This document shows, piece after piece, positions 16,332 through 27,900 of a stretch of DNA of 36,925 bases. The translations under genes were made by a program, and so were the position numbers. Position 1 is the stretch's first letter; each line of letters starts with the position of its first letter. This stretch comes from Flammeovirgaceae bacterium (GTDB lineage Bacteria; Bacteroidota; Bacteroidia; Cytophagales; Cyclobacteriaceae), in assembly GCA_023251155.1 (NCBI GenBank), contig JAHEZH010000046.1, positions 1-36,925 on the forward strand, written 5' to 3'. The notes below the pieces were generated by a model. That model made no database searches. It was not told the DNA's origin and saw nothing but the letters and a program-made list of their open reading frames with translations.

Positions 16332-17978
16332 TTAATCCAGAATTTCTTTCACCGGCTGGCCAGTACTCCCGTTGGGGTATTTTATTTTCAACAAGACAGA
16401 AAGGGTTGGCGCTATATCGGTGATGGTATGATAGGTAACCGAACTTCCCGGCTTGATTCCATATCCGTAAAACAATACCGGCACGCTGGTATCATAAGTA
16501 AACGGAGAGCCATGCGTGGTTCCCTGGGGGCGACTGCTCTCGAACCAACCGGGCTCCAGCACCACCGCCATATCACCGGAACGTTTGGTGTGATAGCCGC
16601 GCTTCACTAATCCCTTTACTCCTGCCTCTCCGTAGTCACTTGCGGATAACATCTGGCGTGTATACACATCATAGACACCTTCTTGTCGCAGCATGTAATT
16701 TTTGATCAATTCCGTAGCGATGAGATAATCTACACCCGCTGTTTTCGGGTCGCCGGCAAACAATTCCTGGTTGAAGAAAATCTGCCCGTTGGAAACATTT
16801 TCAATCAGCTTCTTGCCCGGAAACTGCTCTTGCAAAATATCGGCAAGACCCGCTTCAATGGCAGCTGATCTGAAATTATCAGCCGGTATGCGCAAATCTT
16901 TCAGATACTGAGGCACATCGGCTACGGCATGATCGGCGGTAAGAAAAACCAGGTATTGCCCTTTACCGATTTCCTTATCCAGTTTATTCAGCAGGTCTTC
17001 AATGTTTTTATCCAGGCGTATGTACGTATCTTCTACTTCAATTGAATTCGGCCCCATCGCATGACCAATCAGATCGGTAGATGAAAAGGAAACGGCAAGG
17101 AAATCGGTCCACTCATCCTTACCCAATGATTCGGCATCTATTACGGTCTTGGCCAGTTCGGCCAGCAGATCATTACCGAAAGGGGTAATAGCAAGCAATT
17201 CATAGTCGGGCGACAGTTTTCTCATCTCCTTCAGGTTGTAAGGAAACACAGGGCGATCTTTGCCTTTCCATTTTGTTTCGTATGGAGTATCATCCGGACC
17301 ACTTTCTTTGTATTGGTCGATGGGATAAACTGTTTTCCATTCCTGATTCAGGTAATTGTCCGCCAGGTTTAATTTATTGAAATCCTCCAGCCAAAGGGGT
17401 AGTGCTTCCTTGTAATAAGTACTGGTGATGAACTTGCCTGAATTCGAATCAAACCAATAGGCTCCATCCGGAGTATGACCTGCCGGCAGTACAGCACCAC
17501 GATCTTTTACGGATATGCCAATTACTTTTGATCTGCGTTGGGTAGCCAGTTCCAGTTCATCCGTAATGGTGGAGGACAGCATACGCGAAGGTGAAACATC
17601 GCCATTTCCTTTTTCATTGCCTACCGGCTTGTAGCGCTCATCGCCAACACAGTTCACCGTTTTGCGGGTAGTTTTATCATACCAGTCGTTAGAGATGATT
17701 CCATGAATGGCAGGTGTTGATCCGGTATATATTGAGGCATGCCCCGGCCCCGTATAGGTAGGTACATAGTTGTAGTGTGCATTTTTTAACATGAATCCTT
17801 CTCCCATCAGGCGTTTGAATCCGCCTTTACCCAGCTTGCTTTCAAAGCGATAGAGGTATTCCTGCCGCATCTGGTCGACTACGATACCCACCACTAGCTT
17901 AGGACGGGCTGGAGTGTTTTGAGCAAAAGCCAAAGAACTAAAAATCAGAAAGAAGATAATGCTGGCGAACCTTTTCAT
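16332..17978 (-). CDS. PafA-like secreted alkaline phosphatase
   Basis: The 548-residue protein has a signal peptide (MKRFASIIFFLIFSSLAFAQ) and belongs to the alkaline phosphatase superfamily, close to Bacteroidota PafA. Visible active-site parts are the metal ligand Asp-35 (VVDQM), the Thr nucleophile Thr-76 in TYTGPGH, Asn-97 (ISNDWY), and Lys-158/Arg-160 in VKDRGAV, the pair that marks PafA-type monoesterases. LTADHAVADVPQ and TTHGSPFTYDTSVPVLFYG carry further zinc ligands. It should release phosphate from organic esters in the periplasm or outside. PafA in Bacteroidota is often independent of the Pho regulon; no Pho box is visible. It follows the WG-repeat gene after 68 bases. Confidence 0.93.
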   Translation of the reverse strand: MKRFASIIFFLIFSSLAFAQNTPARPKLVVGIVVDQMRQEYLYRFESKLGKGGFKRLMGEGFMLKNAHYNYVPTYTGPGHASIYTGSTPAIHGIISNDWYDKTTRKTVNCVGDERYKPVGNEKGNGDVSPSRMLSSTITDELELATQRRSKVIGISVKDRGAVLPAGHTPDGAYWFDSNSGKFITSTYYKEALPLWLEDFNKLNLADNYLNQEWKTVYPIDQYKESGPDDTPYETKWKGKDRPVFPYNLKEMRKLSPDYELLAITPFGNDLLAELAKTVIDAESLGKDEWTDFLAVSFSSTDLIGHAMGPNSIEVEDTYIRLDKNIEDLLNKLDKEIGKGQYLVFLTADHAVADVPQYLKDLRIPADNFRSAAIEAGLADILQEQFPGKKLIENVSNGQIFFNQELFAGDPKTAGVDYLIATELIKNYMLRQEGVYDVYTRQMLSASDYGEAGVKGLVKRGYHTKRSGDMAVVLEPGWFESSRPQGTTHGSPFTYDTSVPVLFYGYGIKPGSSVTYHTITDIAPTLSVLLKIKYPNGSTGQPVKEILD

Positions 17979-18046
17979 AACGAATAATAAGCGGGCAATT
18001 TAAAAAATAAGCCGGGGATGGCGATGTTTTTAATATAAACGGTGCT

Positions 18047-20629
18047 TTACTTTTTGCCGCAGTAAATGCGCTCGTATTCATCGGCCGATTCAAAAGCCTG
18101 CCTGCGTAGTACTTTGCCGTTATGGCTGTAGTAAATCACCACAGATATATCGGCCTCCTCCACATGCTTTTCGGTAAAATACATTGGCTTATCGGCATCA
18201 CCGATATTGACAATATCAGTAAAGGCAGATGGGATAACTACACCAGAGCGATTGCTGATTACACCATAATAATTATCCTGATGGATGATCGCCACGTATT
18301 CGTGCGGATATTTTTTTACGTAATGAAAATCTTTGATCTTATCCTGCAGCACTTTGCCCCCCTGAATATCATAAATCTTCCATTGAAAATTCTCTTTCAC
18401 CCAGGCCGATGAATCGTTCCAAAACTGTATTTCATTAAACTGAAATTTTCCGACCGGTTTTGCATCGGTATCGATAAAACCCCATGCGCCTTCTTTGTAA
18501 GCTGCAAACCAATACCTGTTGTAGGGCACGAGGTTACGATCATACGCGGGCCTGATCAGTTTTTTTGATTGCATGTCATACAAACCAAATTTCTTCTCCT
18601 TCAATAAGGAAAGTCGTTCAGGTTCAGACTGAATGATGGCATCGTACTCGGTGGGTAATAGTGTTTTTCCCCTGCTGTCGACAATTCCTTTTTTGTTCGC
18701 TTTCGTGAGAAGGAAAAGCCCTTCGGATAAATTTTCGATCTGATCAAAATCACCGGTAAACAGTCGTTGCCCGGAGAGGGCATTGTACACGGTCTTCTTA
18801 TTTCTTTCTGCCACTACCAGCCATGCAGCCGAATCTTTTCCGAACAATGTGGTTTTCTCTGAGAGATTAAAGTCAAGGTGTATACGTTTGTTGAGCCAGG
18901 CACGAACCGAATCGCGTTGTTTTACCATGGCAATGTTTTTCTCAAACCAGATGCTGTCTGCCTGCTGTACTATTTTTTTTCCGGAAGAAATATCCACTAA
19001 CTGAAGAGCACCTGACGATTCCTTGGTAGCGATCCATTGCCCCTGAACGGTTACCTGGCGGTAAGATTTATTCTGTAATTCAGCAATACCTTCTACAAAT
19101 TGCTGATCATTTTTAGTTCGCAGAAATCCGAACGATGCTTTTGTCAATGTTTGTCTTTCGAATGGAATAACGAATTCCAGGTTTTCATTGAGCACACCTT
19201 CCAGCGCTCCGTTTTTCACCCAGCAAAGACGTTCACTCCAGCGCCTCACCTCATCAAACACCAGTGATTCAGACAAGGGAATTTTATTGGCCACCTCACC
19301 CACTTTTGTGGCGGTGACTAAAATTTTCTTCCCGTTTTTGCCAAGAATAACCCAATTATCGAGTGATGAAATAGTTTCATACACATAAGGGAGAAGTATT
19401 CGTCCCGTAAAGGATACTATTCCCCAGCCCGATTCTTTCCGTACGGCAATGAAGCGTCCCGCTACGACATCGGCATCTTTCAAACCATCAATGCGAAAAA
19501 CGGTTCCTGATTTATGAACAATCAGTATGGATGGCGCGGTGGTAACTTTCAGAAAACCATCACCCAGATCATCTACTTCCTTGACCTCACCATGGAAAAG
19601 TACTTTTCCACTGCGTGAAATAACACCTTGCGAAGTAACGAGGTAATCCGCACGTATATTCCCACACTGGTACTCTTCCGATACCGCATCGAACGAGGCG
19701 GCAATTCGCTCTTTACCTTCCGCATCCATAAATCCATAGCGGTCGCCTTTCAGAAAAGGCACCCAGTACAGGCGGTCTAATTCTTCCACGCTGCGCAGTG
19801 AATCCGTCATGTCTTCTTTCAGGGCATGTCCAGCATCATGATCGAGATGGAAAAGTATATTTTGCGCAACCGACACCCATTTACTGCCGGGATAGCGTTT
19901 TATAAAATGGAGAAACGAATCGGCCGATCCATCCGCTGTCGTGATTTGCAAAATCTGCTGCTCAGCCATATCCCCGTAAGGGCTGGAAGGAAATTCGCGC
20001 ACAAAATTTTCATAACTTTTTAGCCGTTCATCGCGTGTACGATCTTCATACAGTAATTTATCATAGCGCTTACGCGCATCTGCACTTCGGTGCGAGGAAG
20101 GATACTTTCTCAGAAACACATCAAAGCTGCTGTACGTATTGATCTTCAATGCTTCCAGAAAAGCCACTTCGTCACGCAGTTCAATAGCAGCACTGACCTG
20201 ACTTGCAGTGGGATGATGAATAATAAAATAGTGATATGCCTCTTCGGTATGGACTGACTTCGCAAAACCAAAGGCAGCATTGTCAATCCTTCTTTTATGA
20301 TCATACAGTAGTACACTATCGATAGGAAACTTCTTCAGTTTCTCTTTATCCCGGATATCCAGTTGAGTGTAATCGTTAATGGAAGCCATCGCATAGCGAT
20401 AGGCGGAATCCAGATTATAACGCGGGTAGTCTTTATTGAAGAAGAGCAACGAGGCCGTGTATTTTATTTCGGCATCACTACTGTTTTTAGCCAGTGTTTT
20501 AGCAATGAGCTGCTCTGCCTTCACCCACTTCTTCTTTTCCATGCGCGATAGTACCTGGCTGCCAGAGCCCGACTGTGACCACACCCGAAATGAAATAAAA
20601 ATAAAAATAACGGGCAGTATCCTAAACAT
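18047..20629 (-). CDS. Secreted WG-repeat protein with helical-repeat N-terminus
   Basis: The 860-residue protein starts with a signal peptide (to about WSQ, residue 19). Residues 30-260 look like helical TPR-type repeats with recurring FLRKYPSS, FVREFPSS and FIKRYPGS. The remainder contains degenerate WG repeats (pattern WGxxxxxGxxxxPxxY): RYGFMDAEG near 298, GWGIVSFTGRILLPYVYE near 401, KKGIVDSRGKTLLPTEYD near 647, KFGLYDMQSKKLIRPAYD near 680, AWGFIDTDAKP near 715 and YYGVISNRSGVVIPSAF near 788. WG proteins have no settled function; binding roles at the envelope are likely. Its start is 12 bases after the stop of the glycosyltransferase gene, so they share a transcript. Confidence 0.82.
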   Translation of the reverse strand: MFRILPVIFIFISFRVWSQSGSGSQVLSRMEKKKWVKAEQLIAKTLAKNSSDAEIKYTASLLFFNKDYPRYNLDSAYRYAMASINDYTQLDIRDKEKLKKFPIDSVLLYDHKRRIDNAAFGFAKSVHTEEAYHYFIIHHPTASQVSAAIELRDEVAFLEALKINTYSSFDVFLRKYPSSHRSADARKRYDKLLYEDRTRDERLKSYENFVREFPSSPYGDMAEQQILQITTADGSADSFLHFIKRYPGSKWVSVAQNILFHLDHDAGHALKEDMTDSLRSVEELDRLYWVPFLKGDRYGFMDAEGKERIAASFDAVSEEYQCGNIRADYLVTSQGVISRSGKVLFHGEVKEVDDLGDGFLKVTTAPSILIVHKSGTVFRIDGLKDADVVAGRFIAVRKESGWGIVSFTGRILLPYVYETISSLDNWVILGKNGKKILVTATKVGEVANKIPLSESLVFDEVRRWSERLCWVKNGALEGVLNENLEFVIPFERQTLTKASFGFLRTKNDQQFVEGIAELQNKSYRQVTVQGQWIATKESSGALQLVDISSGKKIVQQADSIWFEKNIAMVKQRDSVRAWLNKRIHLDFNLSEKTTLFGKDSAAWLVVAERNKKTVYNALSGQRLFTGDFDQIENLSEGLFLLTKANKKGIVDSRGKTLLPTEYDAIIQSEPERLSLLKEKKFGLYDMQSKKLIRPAYDRNLVPYNRYWFAAYKEGAWGFIDTDAKPVGKFQFNEIQFWNDSSAWVKENFQWKIYDIQGGKVLQDKIKDFHYVKKYPHEYVAIIHQDNYYGVISNRSGVVIPSAFTDIVNIGDADKPMYFTEKHVEEADISVVIYYSHNGKVLRRQAFESADEYERIYCGKK

Positions 20630-20641
20630 ACCAAGTGCTGA

Positions 20642-21817
20642 TTAGGCAATCTGAGCTCTCTTCGCTTTATCCCACACGGCACTTTGCTTACCCCGCAGCA
20701 AACGGAATAGTCCCTGGTAGACCGACAGATTCATGAACAGGAAGTAATAGGGGACAAACAGGATCTTAAACCGAATTTTCCGGTTACGAAGTAAATATCC
20801 GGCTATCGCAACGAAGTAAAATAAGAGTTGTGCGATGAAGACCGATCCATAAAATACGTTACCATCAGCGGCTAAAAAAATGTTGGTGATCAATAACACC
20901 AGAAGACCTAACGGGGCAAACGTCCAGCGCAACATACGATGCGATACGTATTGAAAACTCAGCCATCCGTATTTAAAAATATTGAGCAAATCCCTGAAAT
21001 ACCACACTTCAATCAGGCCACCGGCAGAGATGCGCACCTTTCGTTTATGCTCCTCGCCCATGGACTCTGAACTGGTTTCCATGGCATATGCTTCCGGCTC
21101 ATAGATCACACGGAATCCTTTTTTGGCAATGTTCATCGACAAGCGAAAATCTTCAATGAGCACACCGGCAGGTACCTGTTCATACAGCGAAGTGCGGATA
21201 GAAAACAATTCTCCGGCAGCACCTACAACGGTATGAAGTTCGGAATCCCATTTCTTCAGTTTCGACTCGTATTTCCAATAGGCTCCCTCTCCGGAGCTGG
21301 CCGCGTTGTCCTGCTCGCTTTGCATAACGCGCTTCTCTCCGGCCACAGCCCCTACGTTCTCATCTTTATAATGCCGGGCGATGAGTTGCAATGACTTCTT
21401 ATTCAGAAATGTGTTTGCATCACAGAAGATAACAATAGGGGTCTTCACAAATGCCATAACACGGTTGACGGCTGCATTTTTGCCTTTACGGGCATTTTCA
21501 TGAAACAGCTTTAGCTCCGGGTATTTTTGAATGATTTCGCCACTATTGTCGGAAGAGCCATCGGTAACAAAAAACAGGTTTCTTTTGCTGGTGGGGTAAT
21601 CCAGCTGCAATGTGTTCTGGATTTTCTGATCGAGAATGTCGGCCTCATTGAAACAAGCCACCACAAGCGTTATTTCGGGCAATTCCGCTTCATCAACAAA
21701 GAAATTATCGTGCTGGCCCTTGTTTTTCCTTAGCCTGACCAGCACCCCCAATACGACAGGGTACCCGATATATGTGTATAAAATTACTCCAAATCCCAGC
21801 CAGAAAAGAACTTCCAT
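20642..21817 (-). CDS. Membrane glycosyltransferase, family 2
   Basis: The 391-residue protein has one N-terminal helix, a GT-A domain and three or four C-terminal helices. GT2 motifs are VVACFNEAD (52-60), TDGSSDNS (85-92), the DxD-like CDANTF (132-137), GAAGELFSIR (199-208), the catalytic-base region IEDFRLS (221-227) and RMLRW (294-298), the Q/RxxRW type motif of processive synthases. It probably polymerises or extends a surface polysaccharide from a nucleotide sugar on the cytoplasmic face. It heads an operon with the WG-repeat protein and is divergent from the giant adhesin gene. Confidence 0.9.
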   Translation of the reverse strand: MEVLFWLGFGVILYTYIGYPVVLGVLVRLRKNKGQHDNFFVDEAELPEITLVVACFNEADILDQKIQNTLQLDYPTSKRNLFFVTDGSSDNSGEIIQKYPELKLFHENARKGKNAAVNRVMAFVKTPIVIFCDANTFLNKKSLQLIARHYKDENVGAVAGEKRVMQSEQDNAASSGEGAYWKYESKLKKWDSELHTVVGAAGELFSIRTSLYEQVPAGVLIEDFRLSMNIAKKGFRVIYEPEAYAMETSSESMGEEHKRKVRISAGGLIEVWYFRDLLNIFKYGWLSFQYVSHRMLRWTFAPLGLLVLLITNIFLAADGNVFYGSVFIAQLLFYFVAIAGYLLRNRKIRFKILFVPYYFLFMNLSVYQGLFRLLRGKQSAVWDKAKRAQIA

Positions 21818-21830
21818 TTTGCGCTATATC

Positions 21831-21877
21831 TAAAAATACCTGATCAGTAATTATAACTTTTAAAAGTCGTAAATTTC
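21831..21877. promoter_or_regulatory. Divergent promoter region with a 12-bp palindrome
   Basis: The 88-base gap between divergent genes holds ACTTTTAAAAGT (21856-21867), a perfect palindrome, and CTGATCAG (21840-21847). A minus-strand TATTTTTA (21831-21838) and a plus-strand TAAATTTC (21870-21877) each match seven of eight positions or fewer of the -7 consensus. The palindrome lies midway and could be a shared operator or just A/T-rich promoter DNA. Confidence 0.35.
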
Positions 21878-21905
21878 GAAGTTTTTCCCCCCTTATTTGT
21901 CAGAA

Positions 21906-24900
21906 ATGATGTTGAAAGTAGGCTTTAATAAACATTACCTGGTAATTGTGGCTGTATTGCTCTGCTGTTTTACAGTAAAAAGCCAGACAGCGCCCGATTT
22001 TACCGAGCTCACTGTACCCAATGGTACATACAATGCTTTTTATAGCACGACCATAACGACCACCGATGCTGAAAATAATAACCGTGCCATCACGATTACC
22101 GGTACATTACCGGGTGGAGTACTCTTTACGGACCTCAACAACGGCTCTGCTCAGATAGAAGGAACACCCACCGAAGTAGGCACGTTTAATTTTACCCTTA
22201 CGGTTGAAGATCTCGTTGACGCTACGCAAAACACACATTCCTATTCCCTGACTATTGATAAAGCTAACCCGGTAATTACCTGGGTCACTCCTGCCAGCAT
22301 TACCTATGGTACCGCATTAAGCTCAACGCAATTAAACGCGACAGCCGATGTAGTAGGAACTTTCGTTTACACCCCAGACAATGGAACACAACTTAATGCA
22401 GGCCCTGATCAAACCCTCACGGTAAGTTTCACACCCACGGATGCAGCTCACTACACAACAGCGGGCTCATCTGTTTTGCTCACCGTGCTCAAGGCAACTC
22501 CAACGGTATCCTGGGTAGAGCCGTCACCGATTACCTATGGAACAGCACTGGGCAGCACCCAACTTACTGCTACTGCTTCAGTAGCCGGAACGTTTACCTA
22601 TACCCCTGCCTCCGGTACGGTATTGAATGCAGGCGTGAGTCAGTTGCTCACGGTAAGCTTCTCTCCAACAGACCTGTCCAACTATGAAACAGTACCTTCC
22701 ACCACGGTACACATCACGGTAGACAAAGCGTTACCAACCATCACCTGGACTACGCCATCCGCCATTACGTATGGAACCGCTCTTAGCTCTGTTCAGTTAA
22801 ATGCAACCTCCACCACACCGGGTACGTTCACTTATTCACCCGCCAGCGGCACGGTATTGAATGCCGGCAATGGCCAATCATTAACAGCAAGCTTTGCGCC
22901 TACCGATGCGGCTAACTACAGCAGTGTACCGAGTACTTCTGTAAACATCGATGTACTCAAGGCAGATCCCGTCCTCACCTGGAGTACACCCGGTGCGATT
23001 ACTTACCCTACTCCATTAAGTTCGACACAACTCAATGCTACATCAAGTACACCAGGCACTTTCACATACACACCCGCTTCAGGAACGGTATTAAATGCAG
23101 GACCAGGTCAGACATTATCCGCCAGCTTCACTCCCTCCAATACCACTAATTTTAATACGGGTACAATCACTGCCCAGATTACGGTGAACAAAGCCACACC
23201 AACGGTTAGCTGGAGTGCTCCGGCCGCTATCGTTTATGGAACGACACTCAGCGCCACACAATTGAATGCCACGGCAAGTGTACCCGGTACATTTACGTAC
23301 ACCCCTTCTGCCGGAGCTACGCTGAGTGCAGGGTCTCAGACTTTGAGTGTCGATTTTGTCCCCACCAGTTCGAACTATAATTCAGTCAATGGAACAACTG
23401 TTTCACTGACGGTTACAAAAGCTACCCCAACAGTAACGTGGAATGCTCCTGTTGCAATCACTTATGGAACGCCCCTAAGTGCCACGCAGCAAAATGCAAC
23501 GTCCAGTGTGCCTGGCAATTTTTTCTATTCGCCTGCCAGCGGCACCATATTGAATGCCGGTACGGATCAATTGATGATTACCAATTTCACTCCTACCGAT
23601 GCGGCCAATTACAATTCGGTAAACGGAACCAGCACCGTGATAACCGTTAATAAAGCCACCCCGGTAATCACCTGGACCAATCCCGCTGCTATACCGCAAG
23701 GTACTCCACTTAGCGCTACGCAATTAAACGCTTCTTCTTCTGTGGCGGGATCTTTTGTCTATACTCCACCAGCGGGTACAGTATTAAGCGCAGGAGCCAA
23801 CCAAGTACTTACTGCCGATTTTACACCCTCCAATACCACCAATTACAATTCCGTAAACGGAACCACCGTTCTTATCAATGTAAACAATAAGATCAATCCA
23901 ACCATCACTTGGAACACACCCGCGGCCATCAATTATGGAACAGCACTCAGTGCCACACAGCTGAATGCGACAGCAAGTGTGGCCGGTTCGTTTAGCTATA
24001 CTCCTGCCAGTGGTACCATTTTAAATGCAGGTACACAAACCCTGAATGTGACATTTACACCCACTGACGGAGCTACGTATAATGAAGCTTCAGCCTCGGT
24101 ACAGATTGTAGTAAACAAAGTAACTCCGGTTATCAACTGGAGCACGCCTGCTGCCATTACTTACGGAACAGCCTTAAGCGCGACACAACTCAATGCCACG
24201 ACCAGTGTAGCGGGTACATTTACCTATACCCCCTCAGCAGGTACTGTGCTAAATGCAGGCACTCCGACTTTAAGTGTAAACTTCACTCCTACCGATGGCG
24301 CGAATTATAATTCCGTAACAGGAACCACTGTAAATCTCACCGTTAATAAAGCGAATCCGGTGATCAGCTGGACAAATCCGGCGGCTATTACCTATGGAAC
24401 AGCGCTCAGTAGTGCCCAGCAAAATGCCACCGCTAATGTGGCGGGTTCATTTGTTTACTCACCTGTAAGCGGAACCATACTGAATGCCGGGGCCAACCAA
24501 AACATCAGTGTGAACTTTACCCCCACAGATGCCGTCAATTACAATACGGTGAATGGTACTTCTGTGCAGATTACGGTTAATAAAGCTACTCCAACCATCA
24601 GCTGGGCAACACCGGCAAGCATTACGTATGGCACTGCGCTAAGTGCAACCCAACTCAATGCTTCTGCAAGCGTGGCCGGTACATTAGTGTATACGCCTGC
24701 AAGTGGTACTGTATTGAATGCCGGCACACAAACACTCAGCGTTAACTTTACTCCATCCAATACCTCCAATTATAATTCAGTAAACGGAACAACGGTGCAA
24801 ATTGTAGTGAACAAAGCTACGCCCACCATTACCTGGACTACTCCTTCCGCGATTGTTTACGGAACTACACTAAGTGCCGCGCAACTGAACGCTACAGCCA

Positions 24901-27900
24901 GCGTAGCCGGATCTTTTACCTACACCCCGGCAACAGGAACACAACTGAATGCCGGTACGCAGACGCTCAGCGCCAATTTTACACCAACCGATGCCGCTAA
25001 TTTCAATTCCGTAAATGGAACAACCGTGCAGCTTGTAGTAAACAAGGCAACACCAACCATCACCTGGTCGAATCCTGCAGCGATCACTTATGGAACTACA
25101 TTAAGCGGCACTCAACTAAACGCGACCGCCAGCACTCCAGGAACGTTTACTTATACACCGGCAGCAGGTACCTTACTCAATGCAGGTACGCAAACATTGA
25201 CCGCGAACTTCACTCCTTCCAATACCACTAATTACAATTCAGTCAATGGTACTGCTGTACAGATTGTGGTGAACAAAGCCACCCCCGTGATCAGCTGGAC
25301 AACTCCGGCCAGCATCACTTATGGTACTGCCCTTAGTGCGACTCAGCTTAATGCTTCAGCCAATGTGGCCGGCACGTTGGTTTACACCCCGGCAAGTGGA
25401 ACAATATTGAATGCCGGTACGCAAACACTCAGTGTGGATTTCACCCCTACTGTCACAGCAAATTACAATTCTGTAAGTGGTACAACGGTGCAAATTGTAG
25501 TAAACAAAGCAACACCAACTGTCACCTGGCCGGCACCATCGTCCATTTCGTTAGGTACTGCTTTAGGCGCTACTCAGCTTAATGCTACAGCAAGTACGAC
25601 CGGAACATTTACCTACTCCCCGCCATCGGGAACTCAACTGGGGTTAGGCACTCATACATTATCTGTCAACTTCACACCCTCCAATACCAGTAATTTCAAT
25701 TCAGTTAACGGAACTACGGTTCAAATCACTGTAAACAATAAAGTCTCACCTACTATCACCTGGCCTGCGCCTGCGGCCATTACCTACGGAACAGCCATCA
25801 GTAATACACAGCTGAATGCGACCGCTAATATACCCGGTTCTTTTACTTATTCTCCTGCCAGCGGAGCAATACTAAATGCCGGAGTACAAACGCTGAGTTT
25901 GAATTTTGTACCGGACGATGCGGCGAATTACAACACCATTAATAATTTCACTACGTCCATTACTGTAAACAAAGCGACTTCTACCGTTACGTGGAGTAAT
26001 CCGGCCAACATCACGTATGGAACACCGCTAAGTGCGACTCAACTAAATGCCACGGCCAGTGTGCCGGGTACGTTCACCTACAGTCCGGCTGCCGGCACCT
26101 TATTAAATGCGGGAGATAATCAGAACTTACAAGTAAGCTTTACGCCTACCAGCAGCAACTACACCACAGTGCCTAATACCACCGTGAGTATCTCCGTAAA
26201 CAAGGCAACACCGGTGATCACATGGGCCGCTCCTGCAGCCATCACTTACGGTACTGCGCTGAGCAGCACACAACTGAATGCCAGCTCTTCTGCGCCAGGA
26301 ACATTCGCTTATAATCCTGCGGCTGGCACATTGCTCAGCGCTGGAGCCAATCAATCACTCAATGTACTATTTACCCCGACAAACGCGGGAAATTATAACT
26401 CTGCCACCGGGGCAACATCGATTGACGTCAATAAAGCTCCGCTTTCAGTAAAAGCCAACAATGATAGTCGCACCTATGGAGCCAGCAATCCTGCATTGAC
26501 GACTTCCATTACCGGATTTGTAAATGGGGAAACGCAAACTGTTATAGATACTCCTCCTGTAGCTACCACTACAGCAACGGTACTTTCTCCAGTAGGAAAT
26601 TATCCCCTCACCGCATCCGGTGGAGTTGATGATAATTATTCCTTCAGCTATACCAGCGGGTTGTTAACGATAACAAAAGCAGTACTCAATGCAAACCCGG
26701 ACGATAAATCAAAACTGTATGGCGATGATAATCCGGTCTTCACCATGACATATTCCGGTTTTCTCAATGGAGAGACGGAGGCGGTAATTGACGTACGTCC
26801 AACGGTGTCCACTACTGCAGTTAAACTTTCCCCGGCGGGTACTTACCCGATCTCGGCTACGGGAGGTGCAGATAACAACTATAATTTCAGCTATACCAAC
26901 GGAACATTAACGGTTATTGCAAACAACCCTCCGGTCCTTAAAAATTTCCAGGTGAGTGTGAATGAAGATACCCGCTTCGATTTCACTTATGATCAGTTTT
27001 ATCAGAATATTGTGGATGACCCGGGAAACAAAATCGCATTTATAAAAATAATTAGCTTGCCGGTTAACGGTACGCTTAGCTGGAAAGGCAATAGGGTTTC
27101 GGTAGGCGATGAGATCACCTCGGCCAACAACACCTTTGAAAACTTTACTTACCAACCCAACACGGATTATAACGGTACGGATTCGTTCAACTGGAATTCA
27201 TCCGATGGTATTTTTCTTTCGGCCAACCCAGCCTCCGTCACCATCAGGGTTATTGCCGTCAATGATCCTCCGGTACTTAGCAATATCGAATCAGAATCGA
27301 TCAAGTACAGTTTAGGAGACAAGGGAGTTCCGATCACGCAAAAGCTCACGGTGAATGATGTCGATAATAATTTTATGCATTCCGCTAAAATTACCATTGC
27401 CGAAAACTATTCATCGGGCGACAATCTTGCCGCGAGCCCAACCATGAGTACTAAAATCGTGGCTGCCTTCAATACGGCTACTGGCGAATTAACCCTGAAA
27501 GGAAAGGATACCAAATCCAACTATGAAACGGCATTGAGTGGAATTGTATTCAGCAGTCCTGTCAACGGAAGTGCCACCATCTCAAACAAGATTTTAACTA
27601 TATCAGTAAACGATAGTACGGCAAATAGCAATATCGTTTCCAGAGTGATCGAAATAACAGAGGTATTTCCTGAACTGGACATTGTCAATGCATTCACACC
27701 CAACGGCGATGGTGTAAATGATCAATGGGATATTCTTAATCTCGATCTGTATTCAAAAATCAAGATTTCTATCGTGAACCTGGAAGGTATAAATGTATTC
27801 TCATGTGCCTCACCGGACTGCAAATGGGATGGAAAACTGAACGGGAAAGAGCTTCCTTCCGGAAATTACTTCTATACGATCGACCTCAATGATGGCAAAC

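Noticed and set aside
22266-26437. Regular repeat spacing that could suggest a CRISPR or satellite array
   Set aside because: Units are about 232 bp, in frame and encode Ig-like domains; there are no short identical repeats with unique spacers.
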